Notes: a model not told the origin generated them from the letters alone. A DNA stretch of 64,000 nt from Rhynchopus sp. YZ270_cl-10 (GCA_964035575.1 OZ037849.1:558001-622000); one strand, 5' to 3'. Positions 42,776 to 53,950 are shown, counted from the stretch's first letter. Program-made: numbers and translations.

Positions 42776-43516
42776 ATTTTTCACAATGTGCAACATTGCG
42801 CATTTACCCAACTTACAGTACATTTTTTTTTTCTCATAAAAACCCTTTTCAACCAAAGCAGTGGCAGGGCATTATGTTCCTGTCTATAAACAGGATTTTT
42901 TCTCAACCCCCATCACCTACTTGTGCTTTCTTAAGTGTGAGGTGATCACAGTGGACTGCGCCAGCATGTGTACTGCGCACACCTTCCCTTATGTCAATGT
43001 TAATCAACACAGCGCCTTGCAGCTCTGTGCTCGCTCTGCATCCGTGGAGGTGTTCTGCACCTCCAACCTTTGTGTTGAGTGTATGCACGTGAGGCTTTTT
43101 CATCTTTCAATTTCATGCTCATCTCTCTTTGTTTGCTTCGGCAACGTTAAAAGCACCCATTTGCACCCTCTTCTTCCTACCACTTTTAGTGAATCTCATC
43201 TCCACACGACACCACTAAGGGTGTATGTACATGCACAACGAGGCAGGCGAGCGAGTTGGTGACACCTCTCGCACTGTGTTGGGTGTTGCTGTTGTGGCAG
43301 ACACAGGGCATACGTCAGCACGACGTGAGCAGTTGAGGGAAGTGGAGAGAGTGCGTGAGTGGGCAGGAGGACCAAGGTACACTGTTCACGAGAGTGCTTT
43401 GTATTTCAAGTCAACTTTTTGGGCATGCCACCATATAACCAAACAACTTTTGGGTGTTTTTTTTTTGCCATTTTTCAACCACTCCACAAGAACACAGGTA
43501 CCTGACGGGAGGGGAG
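42776..43516 (+). other. Duplicated leader block of cyclase-like gene 1
   Basis: Contains a repeated 170-bp block (about 43054-43235; CACCTCCAACCTTTGTGTTG, GTGTATGCACGTGAGG, GCTTCGGCAACGTTAAAAGC) also found at 46204-46400 and 62327-62475, and a module b copy near 43375. It ends with AAGAACACAG, 19 bases before the ATG, the same acceptor-like string that precedes copies 2 and 3. Confidence 0.6.
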
Positions 43517-45312
43517 ATGGGGATGCAGTGTCTCAATGGCGTGCTCTCCTTGGACGGGACACTGAGCACCAAAAAGAAGGAGTTGCGCACACAGTTCTTC
43601 ATCTTTGCCTGTGTGGGTTTGTTGACAAGTGTGCTTTCCCTGGTATCGACTTTAGATAGACAGTTAAGAGCGCCAATACCTTTAGCAGGGTCACTCATAA
43701 TCATACTTGGGTTCAGCATTTTGCGGTCTGTGCAGTGCTGTGCAGGGTTCCGTTGACAACAAGGGTGGTGGTGGGCACGTTGTACATGATCACATGTGGA
43801 ATGCTGATGTGGGATTTGAGTGGACGAACAATCTCCAGAGAAGGATGGCCTCTCCTGGTGCTCATCATCGACATGCTGCTTGTGATGCAGGTGCCTAAGG
43901 TGTACAGTCTTGGGCTTGTGGGTTTCATTATCATGTGGTTGTTGGTGCTTAGCGTTGAGGAGAGCTTCAGGTTTGGTCTGTTCGACCTGCCAGGGTTGCT
44001 GCCACAGGAGGGTGAGCACGGACGGCTGTATCACTTGAAGGAAAGGTTTGACTGTGAGACGCTGCCCTGTCCAGTACCGTTCCCTTCATCTCCTCTATTA
44101 ACTGGAATATCAGTCTTTGTGATTGACTTCATCGTGACACGTGGTTTCGCACGTGACGTCCTCAAGGAGCAGGCATCAATGGAGCGGACGATCAACGCTG
44201 TGCAGGAGATCGCCTCACTCCTGGCAAGGTACGACGTGGAGAAGGTGGCGGAGCTGCTGGAGGAGCATGAACATGAGCTGCCTGAGGGGATGACGGTGGC
44301 ACTGCGTGCGTTGGAGAAGAACCTGCGGTCGTACAAAGCGTACCTGCCACTGACGTGTCTGCTTGGGGATGAAGACAGCGAAGTTGAGTGCACTGAACAC
44401 GTCAGCACAGAAGGCACAGAACAAGATTGTGCAGAGCAAACAGCATCTTCTGAGAGTGGTTCCACAAATGGAACCTTACCTGCTGCAATTGTCCGACACG
44501 TTGCTTTGGGGCTCACGTCTGTGAAGGCGACTCTGCTGACGGTGAACATCAAAGACACGTTGCGTCTGGTGGAGCAGGACAGTGTACACTTCTCCTCCTT
44601 CTTCACAACTCTTCTTCTGAAGACGTTGCAGGCAACAGAGTCATACCGTGGGATGGTGGACGTGTTTGTCGGTGACAGGGTGCACTGCTCGTTCAACACG
44701 TCAAGGCAGTGTGCAAACCACGCCACCTCAGCACTGCACACAGCAACGATGCTGTTGCAGGACTCCAAGCTGTCGCAGGTGAACATCGGTGTTGCAACTG
44801 GGAAGGTGCTGCGTGGTGACATGGGGTGTGAAGTGATGCGCCGCTTCAGCATGGTGGGCACACTTGTGCGTGACGTGCATGGGATGGAACGTGCAGGACG
44901 TATCCTTGGCTGCGACGTGCTCTGCAACCGTATGTGCTTCAGCGATGCTGAGTGTGAACACGAGATGCGCCTGATTCCGTGCAAGGTGGAAGTGTCTGCA
45001 ACCTCTGACACACCTGAAGTGGTTGCCGAGCTTCTGCCTGGCAACGAAGAAGCCGAACATGAGACTGAAGAGTGGATGTACCAGATCGGGAAGAACAAGA
45101 AGTGGGAGAACTACAACACAACAGTGCGGAAGTACCTGAAAGGCGATGTGTCTGCAGCAGCGGTTGAAGACGCTGGACAGGGTTGTCCTTGTGAACGGAG
45201 CCCTTTGAACGTGCATCCCTCGACAGTCAAGGGTGGGCTTCTGAGTGTGGCCTTGGCATGCACGACTGCTGTGGGAGGGAACAGAGTGTCGCTTTGCAAC
45301 CTTTACAGGTGA
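43517..45312 (+). pseudogene. Cyclase-homology membrane protein, copy 1 (frameshifted)
   Basis: Aligned with copies 2 and 3 over the full length, this copy is 1796 bases from start to stop, against 1794 for the others. Two extra bases lie at about 43721-43723 (TTTTGCGGTCTG against TTGTGATCTG). They shift the frame after about 69 codons in the second membrane helix, and the shifted frame stops within a few codons. The remaining 525-codon frame from 43735 is open and nearly identical to copy 2, so decay is recent or a shorter product is made. Domains downstream of the break are as in copy 3. Confidence 0.8.
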
Positions 45313-45571
45313 GTGTGAGGACACGTTGTCAGATTCTTTTCTTTCCGCAGGTGTGAAATGTTTTGAGGTATTAACGTTATGTTTGCGGTACTCGCAAAGT
45401 ATTTGAGCCACAAAATATTCTGGAACTTTTTTCAATCTTTCCGAGTGTAACATTTTTACGCCACAGATATATTGCAGCACAAATTCGCTTTTTACCGCAC
45501 ACTTAGCGGTTTTTGGTTTCACCGACAACAAATATTTTACCCAACCCATCCAAGCGGAAGAAAGTGCGCCG

Positions 45572-45643
45572 TGTGGAAATATATTCGTTTTAAAGTTTGT
45601 TGATAAACTGTCAACAAACTTTAAAACGAATATATTTCCACAA
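45572..45643. repeat. Perfect 32-bp-arm hairpin abutting MITE Z2
   Basis: TGTGGAAATATATTCG...TCAACAAAC pairs without mismatch over about 32 bp with a loop TAAACTG. The right end touches MITE Z2, so it may be a separate small foldback element or the target of Z2. Confidence 0.75.
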
Positions 45644-46036
45644 GGGAGCCTATACCGGTAATTTAGGCTCCTTTTGATTTTAAATTGAAATTTCTAAGTC
45701 TTTTTTGACCTACGACCCCGGCAATGCATTTTTTGGGACTCTGTGGACTCAAATGAGCAAAAATTTAAACAAAATGCTGCCCGTTGGCACATTTAAACGC
45801 ACATTTTGTTGAAAATTGTCATTTTACACTGGATTTGCCTTTGCCATTTTCAGTTTTTTTGCAGATTTTTTTCAAAAAAAAAATTGAAAAAAAAAGGCTC
45901 AAAAGTGCCTGAAACCCGGCGGAAAGTGATTTTTGGTGAGGTATATAGGGTAGTTTCACCTATTTTTGGGTGTTTTTGCCGAAAGGCGCCAAATTTTCCG
46001 CGCCAAATGAAGGAATAGCCGGTGCATAGGCCCCCC
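45643..46036. mobile_element. MITE Z copy 2
   Basis: A 394-bp near-identical copy of 26513-26902, same orientation. The right flank keeps TA; the left flank reads CA, so one side has mutated or the junction with the adjacent hairpin was altered. Confidence 0.8.
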
Positions 46037-47030
46037 TACAGTTTAAGGGTTGGGGGTGGGGTATTGGGATGCCGGATGTGTTCACTGGTTTGCTTTCATG
46101 CTTCTTGCTGTGGAGGTGTTGTTCATACGATGGCGGCACTGGTGTTACCATCAGGGTCATGCAAGGTACAGTTTTGTGACTTTTTGTGGCCCACACCAGA
46201 CACGGTGAAGTTTGGCACCTCCAACCTTTGTGTTGAGTGTATGCACGTGAGGATTATTCATCTTTCAATTTCATGCTCATCTCTCTTAGTTTGCTTCGGC
46301 AACGTTAAAAGCACCTATTTGCACCCCCTCTTCTTCCTACCACTTTCTTAGTGAACCACCTCCGCACGACACCACTAAGGGTGTATGTACATGCCCAACG
46401 GGGCGTGCAAGCGAGTTGGTGAAACCACGTGACGTCTTCCGTACAATGTGGTGGTGGCCCTTACGTGAGTACGCTCTCCTTGGCTGTGGCGGGACAGACG
46501 ACACAATCATCCCCTGTTAGAGCAGGGAGGGGGAGGGGAGGGCAGAGGGAGGGAGGGAGGGAAGAAGGGGAGGGAACTATGGCGCACCTTGCTCACACGA
46601 CACATGCAGCGTTGCTGCACTGCATTGTCGTGCTGCTTCCATACCCGTCTGGTTGTAAGTAGCGAGAGAAGCAAGCGTGGGGATTGATGGTAAAGAGAGT
46701 GTATGCTGCCACACCCTGTGGCCGTCCGAACCTTTGATACAAGATGTGCGTGTGCCCTGGGTGGGCCCGTTCGTCTTTCAAGGTTCCTTGGCCACTTGGT
46801 GTTGGTGTGCGGGTGGTCCGTTGAAGACACCCGACTTGATTTGGGGACAGGAAGGGGATGAGACGAGGTGCGTCAGTTGTTAGCCATGCCTTGGGGTAAT
46901 GCTGGGGAAGCAAATCAACTGTGTTGCAGGGTGAGGGGGGCAGGGGACTAAACTTGGTCTGGCACCTTGGCGGTTATTGTGCTGACTAACCACTCCTCCA
47001 CAAGAACACAGGTAACTGACGGGAGGGGAG

Positions 47031-48824
47031 ATGGGGATGCAGTGTCTCAATGGCGTGCTCTCCTTGGACGGGACACTGAGCAGGAAAAAGAAGGAGATGC
47101 GCACACAGTTCTTCATCTTTGCCTGTGTGGGTTCGTTGGCAAATGTAGTTTCATTAGTGTCGACTTTTGATGCACAACTAAGAGTGCCCATAGCTTTAGC
47201 AGCGAAACTGATAGCCTCGCTTGGGTTCAGCATTCCGATCTGTGCAGTGCTGTGCAGGGTTCCGTTGACAACAAGGGTGGTGGTGGGCACGTTGTACATG
47301 ATCACATGTGGAATGCTGATGTTTGATTTGAATGCACGAACAATCTCCAGAGAAGGATGGCCTGTCCTCGTGCTCATCATCGACATGCTGCTTGTGATGC
47401 AGGTGCCCGCACGGTACAGTCTCGGGCTTGTGGGTTTCATTATCATGTGGTTGTGGCTGCTTGGTGTTGAGGAGAGCTTCAGGTTTGGTCTGTTCGACCT
47501 GCCAGGGTTGCCACCACAGGAGGGTGAGTACGGACGGCTGTATTACATGCAAGAGAAGTTTGACTGTGAGACACCACCCTGTCCAGTGGAGTTCCCTTCA
47601 TCTCCCCTATTAACCGCAACAGCTGTGTTTGTGATTGACTTCATCGTGACACGTGGTTTCGCACATGAGGTGCTGAAGGAGCAAGCATCAATGGAGCGGA
47701 CGATCAACGCTGTGCAGGAGATCGCCTCGCTCCTGGCAAGGTACGACGTGGAGAAGGTGGCGGAGCTGCTGGAGGAGCATGAACATGAGCTGCCTGAGGG
47801 GATGACGGTGGCACTGCGTGCGTTGGAGAAGAACCTGCGGTCGTACAAAGCGTACCTGCCACTGACGTGTCTGCTTGGGGATGAAGACAGCGAAGTTGAG
47901 TGCACTGAACGCGTCAGCACAGAAGGCACAGAACAAGATTGTGCAGAGCAAACAGCATCTTCTGAGAGTAGTTCCACAAATGGAGCCTTGCCTGCTGCAA
48001 TTGTCCGACACGTTGCTTTGGGGCTCGCGTCTGTGAAGGCGACTCTGCTGACGGTGAACATCAAAGACACGTTGCGTCTGGTGGAGCAGGACAGTGCACA
48101 CTTCTCCTCCTTCTTCACAACTCTTCTTCTGAAGACGTTGCAAGCAACAGAGTCACACCGTGGGATGGTGGACGTGTTCATCGGTGACAGGGTGCACTGC
48201 TCGTTCAACACGTCAAGGCAGTGTGCAAACCACGCCACCTCAGCACTGCACACAGCAACGATGCTGTTGAGGGGGTTGAAGCTGTCGCAGGTGAACATCG
48301 GTGTTGCGACTGGGAAGGTGCTGCGTGGTGACATGGGGTGTGAAGTGATGCGCCGCTTCAGCATGGTGGGCACACTTGTGCGTGACGTGCATGGGATGGA
48401 ACGTGCAGGACGTATCCTTGGCTGCGACGTGCTCTGCAACCGTATGTGCTTCAGCGATGCTGAGTGTGAACACGAGATGCGCCTGATTCCGTGCAAGGTG
48501 GAAGTGTCTGCAACCTCTGACACACCTGAAGTGGTTGCCGAGCTTCTGCCTGGCAACGAAGAAGCCGAACATGAGACTGAAGAGTGGATGTACCAGATCG
48601 GGAAGAACAAGAAGTGGGAGAACTACAACACAACAGTGTGGAAGTACCTGAAAGGCGATGTGTCTGCAGCAGCGGTTGAAGACGCTGGACAGGGTTGTCC
48701 TTGTGAACGGAGCCCTTTGAACGTGCATCCCTCGACAGTCAAGGGTGGGCTTCTGAGTGTGGCCTTGGCATGCACGACTGCTGTGGGAGGGAACAGAGTG
48801 TCGCTTTGCAACCTTTACAGGTGA
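47031..48824 (+). CDS. Six-helix membrane protein with degenerate class III cyclase domain, copy 2
   Basis: A 597-aa protein, same architecture as copy 3 (60369): six helices within residues 25-210, an amphipathic helical linker (about 212-265), the NLRSYKAYLPLTCL motif, an acidic low-complexity stretch (about 284-320), the cyclase-homology domain (about 328-475) and a C-terminal segment. Differences from copy 3 cluster in helices 2-3 and the short loops (LAAKLIASLGFSIPICAVL against LVGTLILILGFSIVICAVL), while the C-terminal half is nearly invariant. The start matches copies 1 and 3, with AAGAACACAG upstream. The product probably sits in a membrane with the cyclase-like domain in the cytosol. 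Confidence 0.85.
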   Translation: MGMQCLNGVLSLDGTLSRKKKEMRTQFFIFACVGSLANVVSLVSTFDAQLRVPIALAAKLIASLGFSIPICAVLCRVPLTTRVVVGTLYMITCGMLMFDLNARTISREGWPVLVLIIDMLLVMQVPARYSLGLVGFIIMWLWLLGVEESFRFGLFDLPGLPPQEGEYGRLYYMQEKFDCETPPCPVEFPSSPLLTATAVFVIDFIVTRGFAHEVLKEQASMERTINAVQEIASLLARYDVEKVAELLEEHEHELPEGMTVALRALEKNLRSYKAYLPLTCLLGDEDSEVECTERVSTEGTEQDCAEQTASSESSSTNGALPAAIVRHVALGLASVKATLLTVNIKDTLRLVEQDSAHFSSFFTTLLLKTLQATESHRGMVDVFIGDRVHCSFNTSRQCANHATSALHTATMLLRGLKLSQVNIGVATGKVLRGDMGCEVMRRFSMVGTLVRDVHGMERAGRILGCDVLCNRMCFSDAECEHEMRLIPCKVEVSATSDTPEVVAELLPGNEEAEHETEEWMYQIGKNKKWENYNTTVWKYLKGDVSAAAVEDAGQGCPCERSPLNVHPSTVKGGLLSVALACTTAVGGNRVSLCNLYR

Positions 48825-48955
48825 GTGTTAGGACACGTTGTCAGATTCTTTTCTTTCCGCAGGTGTGAAATGTTTTGAGGTGTTAATGTATAGTTACCGT
48901 ACTCCCAAAGTATATGAGCCACACAACAGTCTGGAACTTTCCCCCCCCCCCCCTA
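48825..48955 (+). other. 3' flank of copy 2 and poly-C target run
   Basis: Repeats the 3' flank of copy 1 (GTGAGTGT...CTTTCCGCAG) and ends in a C13 run and TA, where palindrome Pal1 begins. Confidence 0.6.
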
Positions 48956-50140
48956 GGTGGGGGCAAAACCCCTATTTTTTTGAGGCATTTTGACTTTTTT
49001 GGACTTCCGCGCAAAGTACGTACAAACCACCCCTCATACCCACCCAGAAATGGGTCAGAAACACCCTGTGACCCGAAAATCCATGCTAAGGGCGACTCAG
49101 AATATGAAAAAATGCAAAAAAATAGTGAAAAAGTGGCCTTTTGACGGTTTTGGCCATGTTGGGTAAAATGGCCATTTTTGGACAAAAAAATCAAAAAAAC
49201 AGCAAAATTTCGACGTCATGACAGCTGCTTGGGCACAAACCTACCCCAGGGAGGTCCTGTGAGTCCATTCCGACCTGTTTTGGACACTTTAGGTACTTTT
49301 TTTGGCCGTTTTTTGGTGTTTTTAGGTCAAAAAATACCCTGGACTTTACCCTGGACGTCCCTGGGCCGCGACTTGCGCCCTGCTTTTGGACCCACTCTGG
49401 GCCAAAAAATGGGTGAAAACCCCCGAAAAAGCACTCCGGGAACCCAGATAGTTCCAAATATCCACCAGAAACCCACCCAAACACCTCAAAAACATGCCAG
49501 AAAAATATTTTCAAAAACACACTTTTTTCAAAAAGTTCATCTGGGCAGGTTCCATAATGACTTATTTGAAAAAGTGTGTTTTTAAAAATATTTTTCTGGC
49601 ATGTTTTTGAGGTGTTTGGGTGGGTTTCTGGTGGATATTTGGAACTATCTGGGTTCCCGGAGTGCTTTTTCGGGGGTTTTCACCCATTTTTTGGCCCAGA
49701 GTGGGTCCAAAAGCAGGGCGCAAGTCGCGGCCCAGGGACGTCCAGGGTAAAGTCCAGGGTATTTTTTGACCTAAAAACACCAAAAAACGGCCAAAAAAAG
49801 TACCTAAAGTGTCCAAAACAGGTCGGAATGGACTCACAGGACCTCCCTGGGGTAGGTTTGTGCCCAAGCAGCTGTCATGACGTCGAAATTTTGCTGTTTT
49901 TTTGATTTTTTTGTCCAAAAATGGCCATTTTACCCAACATGGCCAAAACCGTCAAAAGGCCACTTTTTCACTATTTTTTTGCATTTTTTCATATTCTGAG
50001 TCGCCCTTAGCATGGATTTTCGGGTCACAGGGTGTTTCTGACCCATTTCTGGGTGGGTATGAGGGGTGGTTTGTACGTACTTTGCGCGGAAGTCCAAAAA
50101 AGTCAAAATGCCTCAAAAAAATAGGGGTTTTGCCCCCACC
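48956..50140. mobile_element. 1.19-kb near-perfect palindromic element Pal1
   Basis: Two inverted arms of about 575 bp, virtually identical, around a unique spacer of about 30 bp (49535-49566). Tips are GGTGGGGGCAAAACCCC and its complement, with TA at 48954-48955 and 50141-50142, next to poly-C runs on both sides. The same long open frame appears on both strands because of the symmetry and is not taken as a gene. Pal2 (55159-56346) is a diverged relative with the same layout. Confidence 0.85.
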
Positions 50141-50142
50141 TA

Positions 50143-50163
50143 CCCCCCCCCCCCCCCCCCCCC
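50143..50163. repeat. Poly-C run between Pal1 and N
   Basis: About 21 C, followed by TA where element N begins. Comparable C runs flank Pal1 on the left and Pal2 on the right. Confidence 0.9.
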
Positions 50164-50171
50164 TAGGCATA

Positions 50172-53100
50172 CACGACGGACTAGTTATGACCATGACAGG
50201 TGATCTTACTAGTAAAATGACAGGTGAAATTTTTTGACAGGTGGTACCTGTCATTTTGACAGGTACCACCTGTCAAAATACAGGCACCAGGTACCCAGGT
50301 GCCCAGGTACCCAGGTACCCAGGTACCCAGGTACCCAGGTACCCAGGTACCCAGGTACCCAGGTACCCAGGTACCCAGGTACCCAGGTACCCAGGTACCC
50401 AGGTACCCCCAATGACATAACGAAGTATCGCTTGAAAGTACCGTTCAATAACCTTTCTTGGGTGTGCATGAAGTAGGACACAAGGTATATCAAACGATAA
50501 ATCAATCAGATAAACGTTACATCATCGGAAAATTGTTGGCACCGCCGCCCTGTCTTCGTATTTATTACGTCGACAGGCCAAACAGCGTTGGGCTCAGAAG
50601 AAGCAGTGCAAAACACTGGGGATCAACATGAGAACCAACTCCCAACAACACAGGCTACCAAAGTAGCAGGTGGGGTGTTGCGGGTGTTTGGGGTGAAAGA
50701 AAATCGATTTTGGTAAGTTCCAGCAGAAAATTCTTAAGTTTGCACTAGTCGAGAGAGGCTTACCCGCTGCAGTGAAGCAGTGCACCCATTTAAGGATGGA
50801 GAAGCGTGACACGCACATACAAGTATGTACGTTACTTCAACAAAGGCTGAATTCTGGTAATTCTAAGGGATGTGAATTCAGCCACCACGCAGGTAGTGTT
50901 TTAAGGTTCCTCGCTTTGTTCTGCACAGCGGGCTTATGATACAAAGGAGTTGCCCCCGCTCTCTTTCGCGCAAACTTAAGAAAATTCTGAAGTAACTACA
51001 ACCTGGCGTGCGGGTACAGATGCATTGCTTTGTTCTTTCCTCAAAGTCATGTGTGATCTCTCGGGTCTGTACTAAAGTCAGTGTTTAGATAAGCATCCAC
51101 TTGACTCGTTCTAACAACCGTTGAAATCTAGAACAAAACAACACACTGCCCCTTCTCACACCAAGCCGCCATGCTTCAAGAGCATGCCCTGGGCAAAAAT
51201 TACTGTGACAAAAATTGGTTTCTGGGGGAACGCAATATTTTCTTGTGCCTAGTCCTCCGCAAGCAGAGGACAGACTTTCCGGATCCCGAAGTCGAATTTC
51301 TTGCACTAGCTATGCTCCCTGGGTTAAATGGCTATAGCAGTGACTGACTAAGAGTTTCATAATAATTGGGGTGGTCTCGGTCGCCACCTGATTTTGAAAT
51401 ATTTGCACCAGCTCGTCCGTCGGCACTGCTTCGCTGTCACAATGAAGGGTCGTCGGTTCGGGTACCTGTTAAGAGAAATTGAGGACAAAAGTGACGTTAC
51501 TAACAAAAAAAAAGAAGTTGAGTCAATGACTTGAAATACAAAACCCTCTCGTGAACAGTGTACCTTGGTACATGACCGGCTGTACCGGGGCGGACACCCA
51601 ACAAGAGATAGATAGAGGAGCACAAATCTTGGTAGTCGCTAATTTGGGCGGGAAAAAATAGCTTCAATTTACATCCGGAGACGAGACGTACATCCAGAGC
51701 GGGACAATGTCGAAAAGGGGGAGCGGGGGTGGTGAAAACCGGGGGTTAAAAACATACCTCGCACTCGGTCCACTCTCCAGGTACGAGAACATCATTGGAC
51801 GTACAAACCCACCACTGCGTCAGTAAATAGCTATTTCCCTCCCTCCCGCCAGGTTCGAGGGAGCACTTGAGGGAGGACAAAAAATGCCTGGTTCGCGCAG
51901 GTAGTTTTCTTACGGGAAAAATCTGGGGGGCCGGGCGGGGCCGTGTTGCTGAGAATAACTCGCACTCTGCCCGGTGTGAACAAGCCCACACCAAAGCAAT
52001 GGCTGTACAAGTCGATTTTTGCAGGGGTGGGCGGGCACCCGGGCTTTTTCCATTTTTTTGGATCGGGCACCAGGTTTTTTATAAGGATTTCAGGTGATTT
52101 TTGGATTTTTCTGAGAACACGCTGCCCCCCTGCCGAAACATGTTCTCGTTTTTCCCTTTTGGGGGGATTTTTGGCCTTTTTCGGGTTTTCCGAGCATCTC
52201 CGCAAACTTTTACCCTCACTGTAACGGGGTCATTTTGAAAAAAATGGACAAGTTCTTGGCTGATACACGTTTTGGTCGAGTTACTTAGCGGGGTTAAATT
52301 GAACTACGATTCTGGACCCACTGTAACGTGAACCGCCCCCTCGAAATTCAAGAAGGGGTCCCAAACCCGGGCGCGCTACGTGCGGCGCCGCAGGCGAAAA
52401 AAAATTAGGGTACATTGTAAAAAATGCAGCGGGATTTTTGATGAAGAATAGTGATTTTGTGCATAAAAGGTAAATACGTCCCGAGCCCGGCGCGCGTAGC
52501 GCGCCGGAAGTTCTGGGCCTCCGGCGGAGAAACTAGAATTCCTGGCCTAAAAAGGGTCCGAGCTTTCGCACGGTGGTGGGTGGGGTGGATCTTTATGATA
52601 TTCAAAGAGATGCAGAAGCTCTGCGGACACCTCCTCACTGAGGTACTCGCGGGATGGTTCTTGGCATGCAAGAGTGCATCAAGGGGTTCGTCGACAACTT
52701 GTGAGCGGAGACGTGTCTTCACCAACTTCAATCACGAAAATTCCCGCTCATCTTCGCAAGACGAAACAGGGGGTCAGAAGGCGAGTCGCACAAACTCGCA
52801 TTATCCCGTACTCCTTCTTCAGTTGCGTCTTCATCTCCTCTCTGCTTGTCCCCGGCTTCGCCGGATCCACCAGGAGCTTCTCCCCACTCCTTGTCATCTC
52901 CGAGGTCGGGTTGCAACGGAAGGAAATAGTCGGCAGATGGCTCGGGCGAGGAGGCTGGGAGGAAGATGAAAGAGGTGGGCGGCCCTTCGGGCCCCACCCC
53001 ACCTCTTCAATTTTTTTATTTGTATTTTTATTTTTTTCCAATGAAGAATTCTTCATCGGATTCTTCAGCGCGGAAAGACTGATTATGGCTTAGTACCGCA

Positions 53101-53623
53101 CTCCCGTGTATTTGGTGCACCCAGATGGTCAAACACCCGATTTTTGCGTTTTTTTTTGCATTTTTTTGCATTTTTTCGCCCAGTATTGAGGACGTGTGGG
53201 GGTGAGGACCACCGAGGGCAATTTTGTGAATTTTTTTGGGGTCAAAAATTGACTTGTCTTTCGTAAATCCCACGAAAAATCGGGTGCGCAAAATCGCGTT
53301 ATAGACCCCCATAGATGCTCAAAAGTGTCAAATTTTGCTTTTAATGGCCTCAAATCGTCGAAATTCGCCCTAAAAGGGGGCAAAAAAAAAAATTCGAGAG
53401 TCCCTTTCCCTGGGAGGCAATAGCCACCGGCAAAAACACCTGTCATATGACAGGTGGTACCTGTCATTTGACAGGTACCACCTGTCAAAATGACAGGTGC
53501 ACCTGTCATTTTACAGGTACCACCTGTCATATTACTAGTAATATTCAATTATCACCTGTCATATTTATAACTAGTAACACCACCTGTCATATCACCTGTC
53601 ATGGCCATAACTAGTCCGTCGTG
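50172..53623 (+). mobile_element. TIR element W, 3.45 kb, nested in N
   Basis: Tips CACGACGGACTAGTTATG and its complement, TA on both sides (50170-50171 and 53624-53625). Subterminal arms are packed with ACAGGTGGTACCTGTC-type palindromes and ACTAGT. The interior carries an octamer satellite, transposase-like blocks on the + strand (about 50575-50665 and 51120-51350), a reversed module b copy (51530-51603), and a coding-looking but unrecognised minus-strand stretch (about 52400-53060). Removing W and one TA restores exactly the sequence whose mirror is intact at the right end of N. No complete transposase can be read. Confidence 0.85.
50288..50408 (+). repeat. Octamer satellite (CCCAGGTA)n inside W
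   Basis: About fifteen tandem copies with one early variant. Each unit is self-complementary in part (GGTACC). Related by one base to the Q satellite. Confidence 0.92.
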
Positions 53624-53950
53624 TACATAGCGTGCGAATGACCATTCGCATATATTCGCATGTGCGAATGCATTCGCATCCTGTTCGCATTCATTCGCAT
53701 TGTCGTTCGCATCATTCGCATCATTCGCACTATATTCGCACTATATTCGCATGTGCGAATGATGCGAACGATGCGAACACAGTGCGAACATAGTGCGAAT
53801 GATGCGAACGTAGTGCGAATGTTATAGTAGTGTGTGAATTCTGTGGGTGTGTGATTGTTGGATGATCGGGGTTTTTTGTGATTTTTTTGTGATCGGCATA
53901 TTTTGGGATGAGCTTTTTTTGTCCCACTCTGGGTGGGTCGTTAGCAGGGG

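Larger units (their letters stand above)
45313..47030. other. Intergenic, duplicated blocks and MITE Z2
   Basis: After the stop comes a possible 42-base intron-like string (see findings), a hairpin at 45572-45643, MITE Z2, then duplicated blocks: 46204-46400 (also 43054 and 62327), 46535-46830 (also 56600-56900) and 46690-46975 (also 59200-59480). The last 20 bases carry the shared AAGAACACAG leader string. Confidence 0.6.

Noticed and set aside
43735-45312. Copy 1 as a normal 525-aa gene
   Set aside because: The start at 43735 lies inside the second membrane helix region of the family; full-length comparison shows a two-base frameshift upstream, so it is listed as a pseudogene.
45303-45320. 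Selenocysteine read-through at the cyclase stop TGA
   Set aside because: A second TGA follows two codons later, and no SECIS-like structure is apparent; the tRNA-Sec nearby is not evidence for this gene.
49178-49918. Mirror-image open frames of 118 and 135 codons in Pal1
   Set aside because: They exist on both strands because of the palindrome, match no family, and the homologous Pal2 frame is not conserved.
50288-50408. CRISPR-like array
   Set aside because: Direct 8-bp repeats without spacers; a eukaryotic satellite inside a TIR element.
52400-53060. Minus- and plus-strand frames in the right half of W as a transposase gene
   Set aside because: Composition looks partly coding, but no DDE, RING or zinc motif can be read and the frame is broken; left unassigned.
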